28,089 nt of DNA, from positions 1-28,089 of the forward strand of contig CAAGLB010000026.1 in the NCBI GenBank assembly GCA_900770635.1, in the 5' to 3' direction. The notes under the pieces were generated by a model, which saw only the letters and a program-made list of their open reading frames with translations, was not told the origin of the DNA and made no database searches. This DNA is from an uncultured Alistipes sp. Its GTDB lineage: Bacteria > Bacteroidota > Bacteroidia > Bacteroidales > Rikenellaceae. Every line of letters starts with the position of its first letter. Within the stretch, counting starts at the first letter, position 1. Position numbers and translations under genes: made by a program. Of the stretch, positions 7,739 through 14,061 are shown one piece after another.

Positions 7739-7843
7739 ATGTTAGGACACATTTTAGGCATATTATTCACAATCGGGCTTCTCGCCCTGATGTACAATTT
7801 CCTATTCAAGGACATTGTCAATATCTTTCGCCGCAAACGCTAA
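7739..7843 (+). CDS. Small single-pass membrane protein, opposite to the tail operon
   Basis: 34 residues: a hydrophobic helix at about 4-22 (LGHILGILFTIGLLALMY) followed by FLFKDIVNIFRRKR, so the basic end should stay in the cytoplasm. No family is recognised. Support comes from its own near-perfect promoter, a correctly placed ATG and an exact fit into the 159-base gap between tape measure and chaperone. Its stop overlaps the chaperone stop by four bases. An insert with a host-type promoter against the operon is how morons (lysogenic accessory genes) look. Superinfection exclusion or another membrane effect is possible but only inferred. Confidence 0.6.
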   Translation: MLGHILGILFTIGLLALMYNFLFKDIVNIFRRKR

Positions 7844-8073
7844 TCTCCTTGCGGAGCGAATAGTTTTCCAAGTATCTTTGCCAGGTTCACAAGGCGTGTG
7901 CGTTCAAGCCAACACGCTTGTTGAAACATCATCGCCCACTCCTCCTCTGTGAGGTTGTTCGGGTCGATGTGAAAGTTTGCCCTTATCAAGGCGCACCCTT
8001 TGGCAATGTATTGTTCCTCGTCTTTGTCCGATATTTGGTACGCCTCTACAAGTTTTTTAAGGTGCGCACACAC
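7840..8073 (-). CDS. Tail assembly chaperone, downstream (T) frame reached by -1 frameshift
   Basis: The 77-codon frame could start at GTG 8073, but its coding sense (LVEAYQISDKDEEQYIAKGC, then helical WLERTRLVNLAKILGKLF) continues exactly from the slippery site A_AAA_AAC at 8052-8058 in the 114-residue gene. It lacks an independent ATG, and an in-frame stop lies just before the GTG. The product is best seen as the extension of a G-GT type fusion spanning 7840-8390. In other tailed phages such fusions bind the tape measure and recruit tube subunits. Confidence 0.8.
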   Translation of the reverse strand: MCAHLKKLVEAYQISDKDEEQYIAKGCALIRANFHIDPNNLTEEEWAMMFQQACWLERTRLVNLAKILGKLFAPQGD

Positions 8074-8390
8074 TTACCGAACATCGAACCGAGGGCTGCC
8101 ATTGCGTCCATCTTGTAGATGGCATCGGTCTTCAACTGGGGCGAACCTCCGAGCCAACAGTTATCAAACATCACCTCTGATGCCTTAACCTCATTAGTCT
8201 TGCTCACGGAGTTCACTGCCTGCATCGTTGTCATATCAGGGCGATGGAAATATCCGATATGAACCTCGCCAAACTCACTATCCTCGACACGCACCTCTGC
8301 AATGCGTCCATACTGATTTTTCCACGCCTGGATCTGCTCGGCAGTAACGCCGCCGTTAATCTCTGTAATCTGCTTTTCCTTGTTATTCAT
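8046..8390 (-). CDS. Tail assembly chaperone, upstream (G) frame
   Basis: 114 residues, mixed alpha/beta (WKNQYGRIAEVRVEDSEFGE, HIGYFHRPDMTTMQAVNSVS, VMFDNCWLGG). It resembles phage tail chaperones in which a beta segment for the tube/tape contact is followed by helices (YFHRP is a common motif). It lies between tail tube and tape measure. Its last sense codons contain the slippery heptamer. A strong hairpin with a T-run lies between the tube gene and this gene, which would lower its transcription relative to the tube. Confidence 0.78.
   Translation of the reverse strand: MNNKEKQITEINGGVTAEQIQAWKNQYGRIAEVRVEDSEFGEVHIGYFHRPDMTTMQAVNSVSKTNEVKASEVMFDNCWLGGSPQLKTDAIYKMDAMAALGSMFGKCVRTLKNL
8052..8058 (-). 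promoter_or_regulatory. Programmed -1 frameshift site A_AAA_AAC
   Basis: In the frame of the 114-residue chaperone the codons read TTA AAA AAC TTG TAG, so A_AAA_AAC is an in-register X_XXY_YYZ heptamer, four bases before the stop. Slipping back one base continues with CTT GTA GAG into the 77-codon frame. Conserved -1 or +1 frameshifting at this genomic place is well established for long-tailed phages, including Mu. Confidence 0.82.
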
Positions 8391-8396
8391 ATTGCT

Positions 8397-8433
8397 CTAA
8401 AAAATAAGTAGAGGCGGGCGAACCCGCCCCTAC
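8397..8433 (-). terminator. Intrinsic (leaky) terminator between tube and chaperone genes
   Basis: GTAG-GGGCGGG with a 4-base loop pairs with CCCGCC-CTAC: ten of eleven pairs, with one C/A mismatch, at 8408-8433. On the minus strand it is followed by TTATTTTTTAG. It would reduce transcripts for the chaperones and all genes after them relative to sheath and tube. The hairpin also resembles dispersed GC-rich palindromes found between genes in many bacteria. Confidence 0.72.
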
Positions 8434-8453
8434 GGTTAAACTTTGGGTGTTGG

Positions 8454-8897
8454 TTAGTTTGTACCGCCCCACTCAATATGCGATGGTACGAGTTCGAGCT
8501 CTACGCCGATAGACATATCGCCCTCCTTGATATCTCGCTTGTTCTCCGTGAACTGACAGTTGCGGATCTTGTCGGTATGCACGATACCGCTATCGGGCAG
8601 GTAGGTAACAGTGATATCGAACGGAGCGATATCCTGCAATCTGCGGTTGATGCTTTGGCTCTGAATGGCGAGCACCTCACTTGCAAGAAGCGTGATTTTC
8701 GCCGATGGCGTGATACGACCCTTGCCACGAGCAACAGGATAACGACCTGCACCGTAGATGTTTGCCACATCCTGCTTCTCGCCATACGAGATTGCTGTAA
8801 TACCCGAAACAGGCACACCGTTAATCGCCAAAACGACATCCGCCCAACCATACTCCACGCCGTTAATCAACGGCACACCATTTGATGCAATGTTCAT
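8454..8897 (-). CDS. Tail tube protein
   Basis: 147 residues, beta-rich: PLINGVEYGWADVVLAINGV, GITAISYGEKQDVANIYGAG, PVARGKGRITPSAKITLLAS, then DITVTYLPDSG and GDMSIGVELELVPSHIEWGG. This is the pattern of tube proteins of Mu-like Bacteroidetes phages and related injection machines. It lies directly after the sheath gene. The protein polymerises as hexameric rings inside the sheath. The leader is A-rich (AACCAAACACA before ATG) and lacks a Shine-Dalgarno. Confidence 0.82.
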   Translation of the reverse strand: MNIASNGVPLINGVEYGWADVVLAINGVPVSGITAISYGEKQDVANIYGAGRYPVARGKGRITPSAKITLLASEVLAIQSQSINRRLQDIAPFDITVTYLPDSGIVHTDKIRNCQFTENKRDIKEGDMSIGVELELVPSHIEWGGTN

Positions 8898-8915
8898 TGT
8901 GTTTGGTTTTTAAGG

Positions 8916-10091
8916 TTAGACACTTGCAGCGAAGCCAATCTTGATGCTCAACTTACGCATCACACCAACAGGCACCTGCTTAATTACCATCTCGACCTGC
9001 GAGGTTGAGAGTACATTTTGGTTAGGGTCGATCACGACCTTGTAGCCGCTCAATTCGCCCGCTTTCTCCATATCTTCGAGAGCCTTGTTAGCGGTCAGCT
9101 GCAAGTCCTCTACGACATACGCCTCCAACTTACCTGTCGAAGCCTCTACTTTGAGAGGACGACCGAGTTTAGGGAGTACATAGGTGCGGACATTACGGCA
9201 CGCCTTATCCATCGTGCGGACATTCTCAATGTACGCATAGTCCGATGTAGGAGCGTCCATCGTGTGGCTGTCGTTGAAATAGACACCCGCCAAGCCGCTA
9301 TAACTTGTAAAGAAGATATAACGAGCTGCATCGAGGCTCTCGACAACTGCTGTGTCGAGGTCTCGCAAGAGCGTGCCATCGCCAAAGGCAGGAACAGCGA
9401 CACCCGTAGGGAATTTCTCCACCCAGGCGATGCTCTGGTGTACGGCTGCCGCCGACACGATACCAAGCCACTCTCCGATACCCGATACCGAGTTCTTCGA
9501 GGTTGCGTTATCGCTTGCAGTATAAAGCTCGTGAGCAGTACCTGCACCATCCTGTCCGATGATTACCGAAACACCGCACTTGTTAGCACCCGCAAGGTCG
9601 GTAGGTAAAGAACTTACCGCCGCCACTTTCGGAGCATAGCCGATAGAGAGAGGTTTGTCCTGCGCTTCGAGCGTTGTGCGAATAGCCTGCAATGCTATGA
9701 GGTTTGTAGCGTTGAGAGCCGTAGCACCGTCCCACACGCCAATCTGTCGGAGCTTGCCACCCGTATAGTTCTGCATCGTCTTGATTTCCGAAAAGGTCGG
9801 AGTACCGCTGGTGGGCTTATAGATGCCGACATAAAGGCTGATTGCGGGGTTGAGGTTAAAGATTTCGCGCAACTGATAGTGCAGCACACGAATATCCCAC
9901 GGAGTCTCCGCATCAGAGGTAATGCCTAATTTCTCGGCGGTCTCGATACTCGAAACTGCCTGTATGCGGTTTGTCTCTGAAAAACCGCTTGGCAACTTGC
10001 TGCTGTAAAACAACAAACCCGAAATATGGTCTTCGCCCGCAAGTGAGCGAGGAATGTTGCCGTTAGTGCGTTCAATCTTTACACTCTGCAT
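8916..10091 (-). CDS. Contractile tail sheath protein (DUF2586-like, Mu gpL role)
   Basis: 391 residues. HISGLLFYSSKLPSGFSETN, AEKLGITSDAETPWDIRVLH, SLYVGIYKP and GKLRQIGVWDG form the N-terminal sheath-like region. The GIGEWLGIVSAAAVHQSIAW region and AGVYFNDSHTMDAPTSDYAY lead into the RTMDKACRNVRTYVLPKLGR segment, then the C-terminal KVVIDPNQNVLSTSQVEMVI strand region. This matches sheath proteins that I associate with DUF2586. It shows the phage has a contractile tail. It is followed at once by the tube gene, as usual. Confidence 0.87.
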   Translation of the reverse strand: MQSVKIERTNGNIPRSLAGEDHISGLLFYSSKLPSGFSETNRIQAVSSIETAEKLGITSDAETPWDIRVLHYQLREIFNLNPAISLYVGIYKPTSGTPTFSEIKTMQNYTGGKLRQIGVWDGATALNATNLIALQAIRTTLEAQDKPLSIGYAPKVAAVSSLPTDLAGANKCGVSVIIGQDGAGTAHELYTASDNATSKNSVSGIGEWLGIVSAAAVHQSIAWVEKFPTGVAVPAFGDGTLLRDLDTAVVESLDAARYIFFTSYSGLAGVYFNDSHTMDAPTSDYAYIENVRTMDKACRNVRTYVLPKLGRPLKVEASTGKLEAYVVEDLQLTANKALEDMEKAGELSGYKVVIDPNQNVLSTSQVEMVIKQVPVGVMRKLSIKIGFAASV

Positions 10092-10096
10092 TGCTG

Positions 10097-10438
10097 TTAC
10101 TCGTTATCGGGGTTATCGTTCTCTTTCTTGCCCTCCTCGTTGTCCTCGGTAGGGTTCTCGCCGTCGCCGTTCTCTACGGGAGCAGGTGCGGGCTTCTCCT
10201 CCTTAACAGGCTCTGCTGCCAAGTCGGAACGCTTTACCGTTGCCACCGCCTTATCTTTGAGGGTACGGGCGTGGTTGTTTGCATCACTCTTTGAGTAGAA
10301 TGCTGTGCCATCAGAGGTGATGTGCACCTCATTCAACACCTTATTTGCGGCAAACAAGTCCTGCGCAATCTTGTGCGCTGCCGACATCTGTACGGTCTTG
10401 GGCTGTGCTGCCACGGTTGTTTTATCCTTTTTTGCCAT
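10097..10438 (-). CDS. Small hypothetical protein upstream of sheath
   Basis: 113 residues. The N-terminus is Lys/Thr-rich; residues 18-75 (AHKIAQDLFAANKVLNEVHI, TSDGTAFYSKSDANNHARTL) look like a small folded unit; and the last 40 residues are low complexity (KPAPAPVENGDGENPTEDNE and further acidic residues). No known family is recognised. It lies 5 bases above the sheath gene and behind an 11-bp-phased repeat leader, in the place where Mu has a small gene between head and sheath. It is probably a neck or assembly factor (inference). Confidence 0.7.
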   Translation of the reverse strand: MAKKDKTTVAAQPKTVQMSAAHKIAQDLFAANKVLNEVHITSDGTAFYSKSDANNHARTLKDKAVATVKRSDLAAEPVKEEKPAPAPVENGDGENPTEDNEEGKKENDNPDNE

Positions 10439-10447
10439 TGTTGTATG

Positions 10448-10480
10448 GTTAAATGATTGTTAAATAGCGTTTAAGTAGTC
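10448..10480 (-). repeat. 11-bp phased tandem repeat upstream of the 113-aa gene
   Basis: TTAA begins at 10449, 10460 and 10471 on the plus strand (GTTAAAT, GTTAAAT, GTTTAAG), an exact 11-bp period. The array covers the last codons and stop of the spanin-like gene and ends about ten bases before the next ATG. Confidence 0.7.
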
Positions 10481-11087
10481 GCCAAGCAATCCATAAGAGA
10501 AGCAACACTATTGCTGCAATACCTATGTAGCAGAGCGTCTTTTGTAGCCAATTCATACCGTAACGCTGCTCGACCTCGATATGCGTATCGCCCTCGATGG
10601 CGGTATCGGTTACGGTCTGCTCCTCGTGCCGCTGCTCGGTGGTCTGCATAGAGCCACTTTGCGTATCGAGTTGCTCGGAGGCTGTCGCCTGTTCCTGCGT
10701 CTTGGTGCGACGATGTTCGGTTGTCCTGGATTTGAGGGGAGGAGTTCCCGTGAGCGAATCTACGGGCAGTGTAGTGTCAAACACCTCGGTTGTCGTCTCC
10801 ACCTCCTCGTCCTTATCCTTTTGGCTATCGAGCAATCGCACCAGATGCTGTGTTGTGGTATCGGCTTGGATCTTCGTCAGGCTCTCCGTCATCTGCGCTT
10901 GCGTCTGTTGGAGGAGGTCTATCCTCTCCGACAGCTCCGTCATCGTCTTTTGGGCGTTTCGGCAACTCGCGCAGCCTGTACAGAACAGGGCACTCGTCGT
11001 TATGGCTGCAACGATTAGCAGCGTCGATAGCCTTACGCAGTCGTGCCATTTCCCGCTTGGTAGAGCCGAACTCTTTTCGTGTTGCAT
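10449..11087 (-). CDS. u-spanin-like lipoprotein (lysis)
   Basis: 212 residues. The N-terminus has a lipoprotein signal: charged residues, LSTLLIVAAITTSALF, then CTGC-A-SC, with the lipid Cys probably at about position 39. A coiled-coil region follows (ELSERIDLLQQTQAQM), then a Thr/Glu/Gln-rich extended stretch, and a C-terminal transmembrane helix (TLCYIGIAAIVLLLLWIAWR, then LLKRY). An outer-membrane lipid anchor at one end and an inner-membrane helix at the other is the layout of unimolecular spanins, which fuse the two membranes at lysis. The first 263 bases lie inside the preceding gene in another frame, as in Rz/Rz1 pairs. The amidase gene is two genes upstream. Confidence 0.68.
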   Translation of the reverse strand: MQHEKSSALPSGKWHDCVRLSTLLIVAAITTSALFCTGCASCRNAQKTMTELSERIDLLQQTQAQMTESLTKIQADTTTQHLVRLLDSQKDKDEEVETTTEVFDTTLPVDSLTGTPPLKSRTTEHRRTKTQEQATASEQLDTQSGSMQTTEQRHEEQTVTDTAIEGDTHIEVEQRYGMNWLQKTLCYIGIAAIVLLLLWIAWRLLKRYLTII

Positions 11088-11340
11088 TTAGTTCCTCCTT
11101 TGTTTGAGCCAACTCACTACGCACAGAGCCGAGCTCCTCGCGTAGCGGTTTGAGAATATCGTCGATAAGTACTCGTGTTGCGTGTTCGGCGTTGTCAATT
11201 CGCACTGTCTCCGCCTCCGCCTTTGCCTTTTCAGCTTCGGCATTTGCCTTACGAACAGTTGCACGGAGGGTTACAACGGCAATGAGCAAAGCCACGAAAC
11301 CGCCACCCAGCACGAGATTGAGTATTTCGCTGAACTGCAT
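10825..11340 (-). CDS. Membrane-anchored coiled-coil lysis-region protein (holin or i-spanin-like)
   Basis: 171 residues. One N-terminal transmembrane helix (ILNLVLGGGFVALLIAVVTL), then a long charged coiled coil (RKANAEAEKAKAEAETVRID and ELGSVRSELAQTKEELNATR), then CSHNDECPVLYRLRELP and an acidic, disordered tail. Similar proteins are frequent in Bacteroides prophages between amidase and spanin genes. Topology fits an i-spanin or holin-like role; the sequence alone does not separate them. It begins 4 bases below the amidase gene and shares 263 bases with the lipoprotein gene in a different frame. Confidence 0.72.
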   Translation of the reverse strand: MQFSEILNLVLGGGFVALLIAVVTLRATVRKANAEAEKAKAEAETVRIDNAEHATRVLIDDILKPLREELGSVRSELAQTKEELNATRKEFGSTKREMARLRKAIDAANRCSHNDECPVLYRLRELPKRPKDDDGAVGEDRPPPTDASADDGEPDEDPSRYHNTASGAIAR

Positions 11341-11344
11341 TCGT

Positions 11345-11809
11345 CTATTGGTTTATACCTATCTCTTTGAGCCACGCAGCGACATTGAACGACGGGCAAG
11401 CCTTGGCTGCCAAATCGCAGTGTCCTACGATACGAACCTTGGGGTGTCGGCGGTGGAAATCCAAAACATAGGCTTTGAGAGCGTTTTGCTGTGCCTGCGT
11501 CCTGGTGTCCTTGGGCTTCATCTTTTTGTCGAGACCACCCACATACACGATGTGTCGGCTCACAGCATTGTAGCCCTTGGCACCGTTGGTTATTTCCCAC
11601 GGATCAACCCAAGCGTCCTCATTATTCTCGACAAGTCGCTCAACACTGCCGTCCAGGTGGAACATATCGGTATAGCCGACCTGTTTCCAACCTCTACCGC
11701 CCTCCGACGCAGGAGCGGTATGCCACGCCCTAATATCCGCAGAGGACACCTCTCGACCCTCGGGCGTGGCAGTACAGTGAATAACAAGTTGTCGCAGCTC
11801 CTTTTTCAT
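11345..11809 (-). CDS. N-acetylmuramoyl-L-alanine amidase (endolysin)
   Basis: 154 residues, the size of T7-lysozyme-type amidases. It begins RQLVIHCTATPEGREVSSAD, giving the first zinc His. DIRAWHT and WKQVGYTDMFHLDGSVERLV follow, then AVSRHIVYVGG. The C-terminal metal/active-site segment is VGHCDLAAKACPSFNVAAWL, with a His and a Cys placed like the T7 H122/C130 pair. It would cut the stem peptide from glycan strands of the host wall. It has no signal peptide, so it needs a holin or membrane damage to reach the wall. The membrane genes just downstream would supply that. Confidence 0.92.
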   Translation of the reverse strand: MKKELRQLVIHCTATPEGREVSSADIRAWHTAPASEGGRGWKQVGYTDMFHLDGSVERLVENNEDAWVDPWEITNGAKGYNAVSRHIVYVGGLDKKMKPKDTRTQAQQNALKAYVLDFHRRHPKVRIVGHCDLAAKACPSFNVAAWLKEIGINQ

Positions 11810-11815
11810 TCGTTA

Positions 11816-12883
11816 TTAAGCCGAAGCACTGATGATTGCACCGAGAGCCTCCTCCTTGAGAGGCATACAGATCGAGCGCAATGCAAAATTCATCAGGTTG
11901 CGGTGATATACAGGATCGTTCTTTGCCTCCGACGCATAGGTCTTCACAGAACCGCTCGCACGCATCACACGAGAAATGTGATATGCAACCGAAGCCTGGG
12001 ACATCGCCGAGGTAGGAACTACGCCGAACGCCTCCTTTTTCTTGGTCGAAATGGTGTAGTAAGGAGCATCTGCATACTCATACACCTCAAAGCCGTAGAG
12101 GTTGGCAACCTTACCAGTCTGATAGTTGTAGTACTGCTCTGCGAACTTCTGATCCTGCGTAAGCAAGTCCGAAATATGGTCAGGGCAAAGAACCAGGATT
12201 CGACCGGTTGTGGGCACCTTCATAGCATCAAATTTCTTCTTCAAGGCGATAATATCCTCACGAGTGAGAGCCTTGCGACCATCTACTGCAGCACCTGTGG
12301 TGGTGAGTACAGGGGTCTTGTCGCCATTCGTTGCAGGGGCGATTGCGTGCAGCGCCTTGGCGTAACGCTTCTCGTTGATAGCCTCCTTGTGTCGCTCGAT
12401 AACAGATGCCATCTTGTCGTAAGAGATAGCATAGAGCTCATTATCCGACACGGCTGTTGCCTCGGTCTCGTACAAATCCAAACTAATAGCCTTGTCCGCA
12501 TCCTCCAAACTTTTCACTTCGAGCGGATAGGTTGAGTTATTTACCAATACATTAGGGTCGCCACCAAGATTTACAAAGTGGATAACATCGTTCTCGACAT
12601 ACTGATCGTATGAGCGAATACGGTTATACCAACCGAGCGACTCCACAGCGTTACGGAACGCCTTGGTCATCTCACCCGTCCAAACCTCGGTAAAAATACC
12701 CGCAAACAAACTGCGTCCAGGCATCACACCGCCGACAAGCGACGAAATGAGTGCTGCTCCATTAAGAGCAATGATACCTGCCCAAGGATCAAGACCGAAT
12801 ACGGTAGCAAGACCTGCACCGAATGCCGCATTGAAAGCGACATTGGTAATAACTCTCAAAATGAGAGAAAGAATCTGTTTCAT
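11816..12883 (-). CDS. Major capsid protein
   Basis: 355 residues from the ATG at 12881-12883, chosen because it follows an A/C-rich leader; the frame runs open further upstream but within the previous gene. The first 65 residues are unusually hydrophobic and Gly/Ala-rich (ATVFGLDPWAGIIALNGAAL). Then GIFTEVWTGEMTKAFRNAVE and SYDQYVENDVIHFVNLGGDP lead into the HK97-like body (ISYDKMASVIERHKEAINEK, LTREDIIALKKKFDAMKVPT, ILVLCPDHISDLLTQDQKFA, YGFEVYEYADAPYY, RVMRASGSVKTYASEAKNDP). It lies directly downstream of the protease/scaffold gene. The hydrophobic N-terminal part may be a delta-domain-like region removed by the protease (inference). Confidence 0.88.
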   Translation of the reverse strand: MKQILSLILRVITNVAFNAAFGAGLATVFGLDPWAGIIALNGAALISSLVGGVMPGRSLFAGIFTEVWTGEMTKAFRNAVESLGWYNRIRSYDQYVENDVIHFVNLGGDPNVLVNNSTYPLEVKSLEDADKAISLDLYETEATAVSDNELYAISYDKMASVIERHKEAINEKRYAKALHAIAPATNGDKTPVLTTTGAAVDGRKALTREDIIALKKKFDAMKVPTTGRILVLCPDHISDLLTQDQKFAEQYYNYQTGKVANLYGFEVYEYADAPYYTISTKKKEAFGVVPTSAMSQASVAYHISRVMRASGSVKTYASEAKNDPVYHRNLMNFALRSICMPLKEEALGAIISASA

Positions 12884-12890
12884 TGTTTCG

Positions 12891-12910
12891 TTGTTGTGTT
12901 TTGTTGTGTT
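12891..12910 (-). repeat. 10-bp perfect tandem repeat in capsid gene leader
   Basis: TTGTTGTGTT is repeated twice without change (plus strand), ending seven bases before the capsid start codon region. In mRNA sense it gives an A/C-only leader (AACACAACAA twice), free of structure and without Shine-Dalgarno. It may be related to the 11-bp arrays at other starts. Confidence 0.65.
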
Positions 12911-12914
12911 TGTG

Positions 12915-13310
12915 TTACTGAATGTTAGGGGTATAGCCGTAATGCTCCTTAAAGAGGCGGATATACTCCTCTCGGTTCTCCTTGCGGAGAGCCTCCAACT
13001 GTGCCGCATCACAATCGCCCCACTTGAGAGCAACGGTCTGCTTGCCGTTGGCGTTGATTACATCGGTAGGCTTCTGTGCAGGAGCGAACATCGACAAAGT
13101 GGTGCGGAGGTTCTCAATACCCGACTGCTTGCCGAGGTTGATGAAATGCTCCTTTTTGTCTGCTGTGATACGCTTCTCTGCCACCGCCGCATCTACCGCA
13201 TCGGTAATGCGCGCAAGGTTGAGCGCGGCATTCTGCTCCTGCAATGCCTTAATAGCGGCAAGAGCATCGTTCTCGGTTGCGACACCGAGCAACTGCAAAA
13301 TCTCGTTCAT
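12915..13310 (-). CDS. Nested in-frame scaffold protein (internal start, predicted)
   Basis: An in-frame ATG at 13308-13310 (MNEILQLLGVATENDALAAI) marks the start of the helical C-terminal part of the protease gene. It is preceded by the same kind of leader as other genes here: TTGAA units 11 bp apart at 13323 and 13334. A coding region has no need for such an array. In Mu (I/Z) and lambda (C/Nu3) the scaffold is made from an internal start of the protease gene in exactly this way. The product would be 131 residues. Confidence 0.6.
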   Translation of the reverse strand: MNEILQLLGVATENDALAAIKALQEQNAALNLARITDAVDAAVAEKRITADKKEHFINLGKQSGIENLRTTLSMFAPAQKPTDVINANGKQTVALKWGDCDAAQLEALRKENREEYIRLFKEHYGYTPNIQ

Positions 13311-13868
13311 CTGAAATGTGTTTTGAATGTTGTTTGAATGATTGCCCGCGCCCTCCTCGTCGGCAGAGGTCGGGGTGTTTAATTTGAGTAGAGGCAAATG
13401 CTCGCACTCCTCGTCTTTGGCAAGAGTGAGAACCTTGTTGCCCTGATAAAGTCGTACAGTCTGCAAGGCATCATCATTGCCGCCAATATCGACAACCGAC
13501 ACCTCGGTAAGTTTAGAGCGGACAACGGTTGGGCGTGTCTGTCCCTGAACGAGGTATTTCTCATCCTCTGACCACTCAATAATCTCCAATCCTGCCGAGA
13601 GCATACGGAGTGTTCCGTTCTCCCACTTGGCAGCGATAATCTTCTCCTCCTCCGTCAGCTCGTCAAACTTGGGTGTGCCATAAATGAAATCACCCTCTCG
13701 GCGTAAGTTCTCAATTACACCGATAGGCATATCACTACGCGACCCACGCCTGTGCATATACAATAGGATAGGATTCTTTTCGTACTGCTCCGTATCAACT
13801 CCCTCGGTCAGTACTCGTGTGCCGTAACAATTCAGACGGCTTGATGTGATAATTGCTTCCTTTGACAT
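12915..13868 (-). CDS. Prohead protease with C-terminal scaffold (Mu gpI role)
   Basis: 317 residues from the ATG at 13866-13868 (MSKEAIITSSRLNCYGTRVL); an ATG 51 bases earlier gives a less likely N-terminus. Residues 1-165 resemble phage prohead serine proteases: NPILLYMHRRGSRSDMPIGV with the candidate catalytic His, then the EGDFIYGTPKFDELTEEEKI region, LRMLSAGLEI, and LTEVSVVDIGGNDDAL. A polar linker follows. Residues 187-317 are a helical, charged scaffold-like part (NEILQLLGVATENDALAAIK onward) ending EHYGYTPNIQ. The protease would trim scaffold and capsid during head maturation. It is the first protein gene of the minus-strand late operon, below the tRNA. Confidence 0.82.
   Translation of the reverse strand: MSKEAIITSSRLNCYGTRVLTEGVDTEQYEKNPILLYMHRRGSRSDMPIGVIENLRREGDFIYGTPKFDELTEEEKIIAAKWENGTLRMLSAGLEIIEWSEDEKYLVQGQTRPTVVRSKLTEVSVVDIGGNDDALQTVRLYQGNKVLTLAKDEECEHLPLLKLNTPTSADEEGAGNHSNNIQNTFQMNEILQLLGVATENDALAAIKALQEQNAALNLARITDAVDAAVAEKRITADKKEHFINLGKQSGIENLRTTLSMFAPAQKPTDVINANGKQTVALKWGDCDAAQLEALRKENREEYIRLFKEHYGYTPNIQ
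13323..13338 (-). repeat. 11-bp phased repeat before the internal scaffold start
   Basis: TTGAATG-type units at 13323 and 13334 (plus strand), plus a weaker CTGAA at 13311 next to the start codon. The repeat lies inside the protease reading frame, where it encodes the Asn/Gln-rich linker between protease and scaffold parts. Confidence 0.6.
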
Positions 13869-13944
13869 TCGTGTTTCAAAAAAAATAGGCGCAGGGTTGT
13901 CCGTTAAGACAAGCCCCACGCCGCTTGTCGCAAAACAAGGTTAG

Positions 13945-14016
13945 TAGCGGGAGTGGGAGTCGAACCCACGACCTCGAGGGAATGAACCTCGCGAGCTACC
14001 ACTGCTCTATCCCGCG
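13945..14016 (-). tRNA. tRNA-Met (CAU), initiator-like
   Basis: A full cloverleaf of 72 bases. The D-stem is GAGC/GCTC. The anticodon stem is CGAGG/CCTCG with loop TTCATTC, giving anticodon CAT. The T-stem is GTGGG/CCCAC with loop TTCGACT. The acceptor pairs 2-71 to 7-66, but position 1 (C) faces T at 72. An unpaired position 1 and an A11-T24 pair are hallmarks of bacterial initiator tRNA, and the sequence closely resembles bacterial fMet tRNAs. It lacks the full GGG/CCC run in the anticodon stem (29-31 are A, G, G) and has T instead of a purine at 37. CCA is not encoded. It lies between the late promoter and the protease gene, so it may be cut out of the late transcript. Confidence 0.88.
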
Positions 14017-14028
14017 ATGTTTACGGTG

Positions 14029-14060
14029 CAAAATTGAGAGATTTGTATCAGCGTAACAAA
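14029..14060 (-). promoter_or_regulatory. Promoter for tRNA and minus-strand late operon
   Basis: On the minus strand TTTG (14057-14060), a 20-base spacer and CAATTTTG (14029-14036) match the Bacteroidetes consensus except for C in the first position of the -7 box. Transcription would begin around 14023, just before the tRNA 5' end at 14016. Confidence 0.65.
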
Positions 14061-14061
14061 C

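Noticed and set aside
9018..9608. Plus-strand frame of 196 codons within the sheath gene
   Set aside because: Antisense shadow; the sheath reading is clearly the coding one.
10581..11107. Several plus-strand frames (105-164 codons) opposite the lysis genes
   Set aside because: Low-complexity Ser/Cys/Leu products mirror the Glu/Thr/Gln-rich spanin frame. Only the two minus-strand frames show membrane and lipobox signals.
11150..12535. A long plus-strand open frame (461 codons) across the amidase and capsid genes
   Set aside because: It is antisense to two well-recognised genes, its product has no recognisable pattern, and it is Arg/Leu/Cys-rich as expected for a shadow frame.
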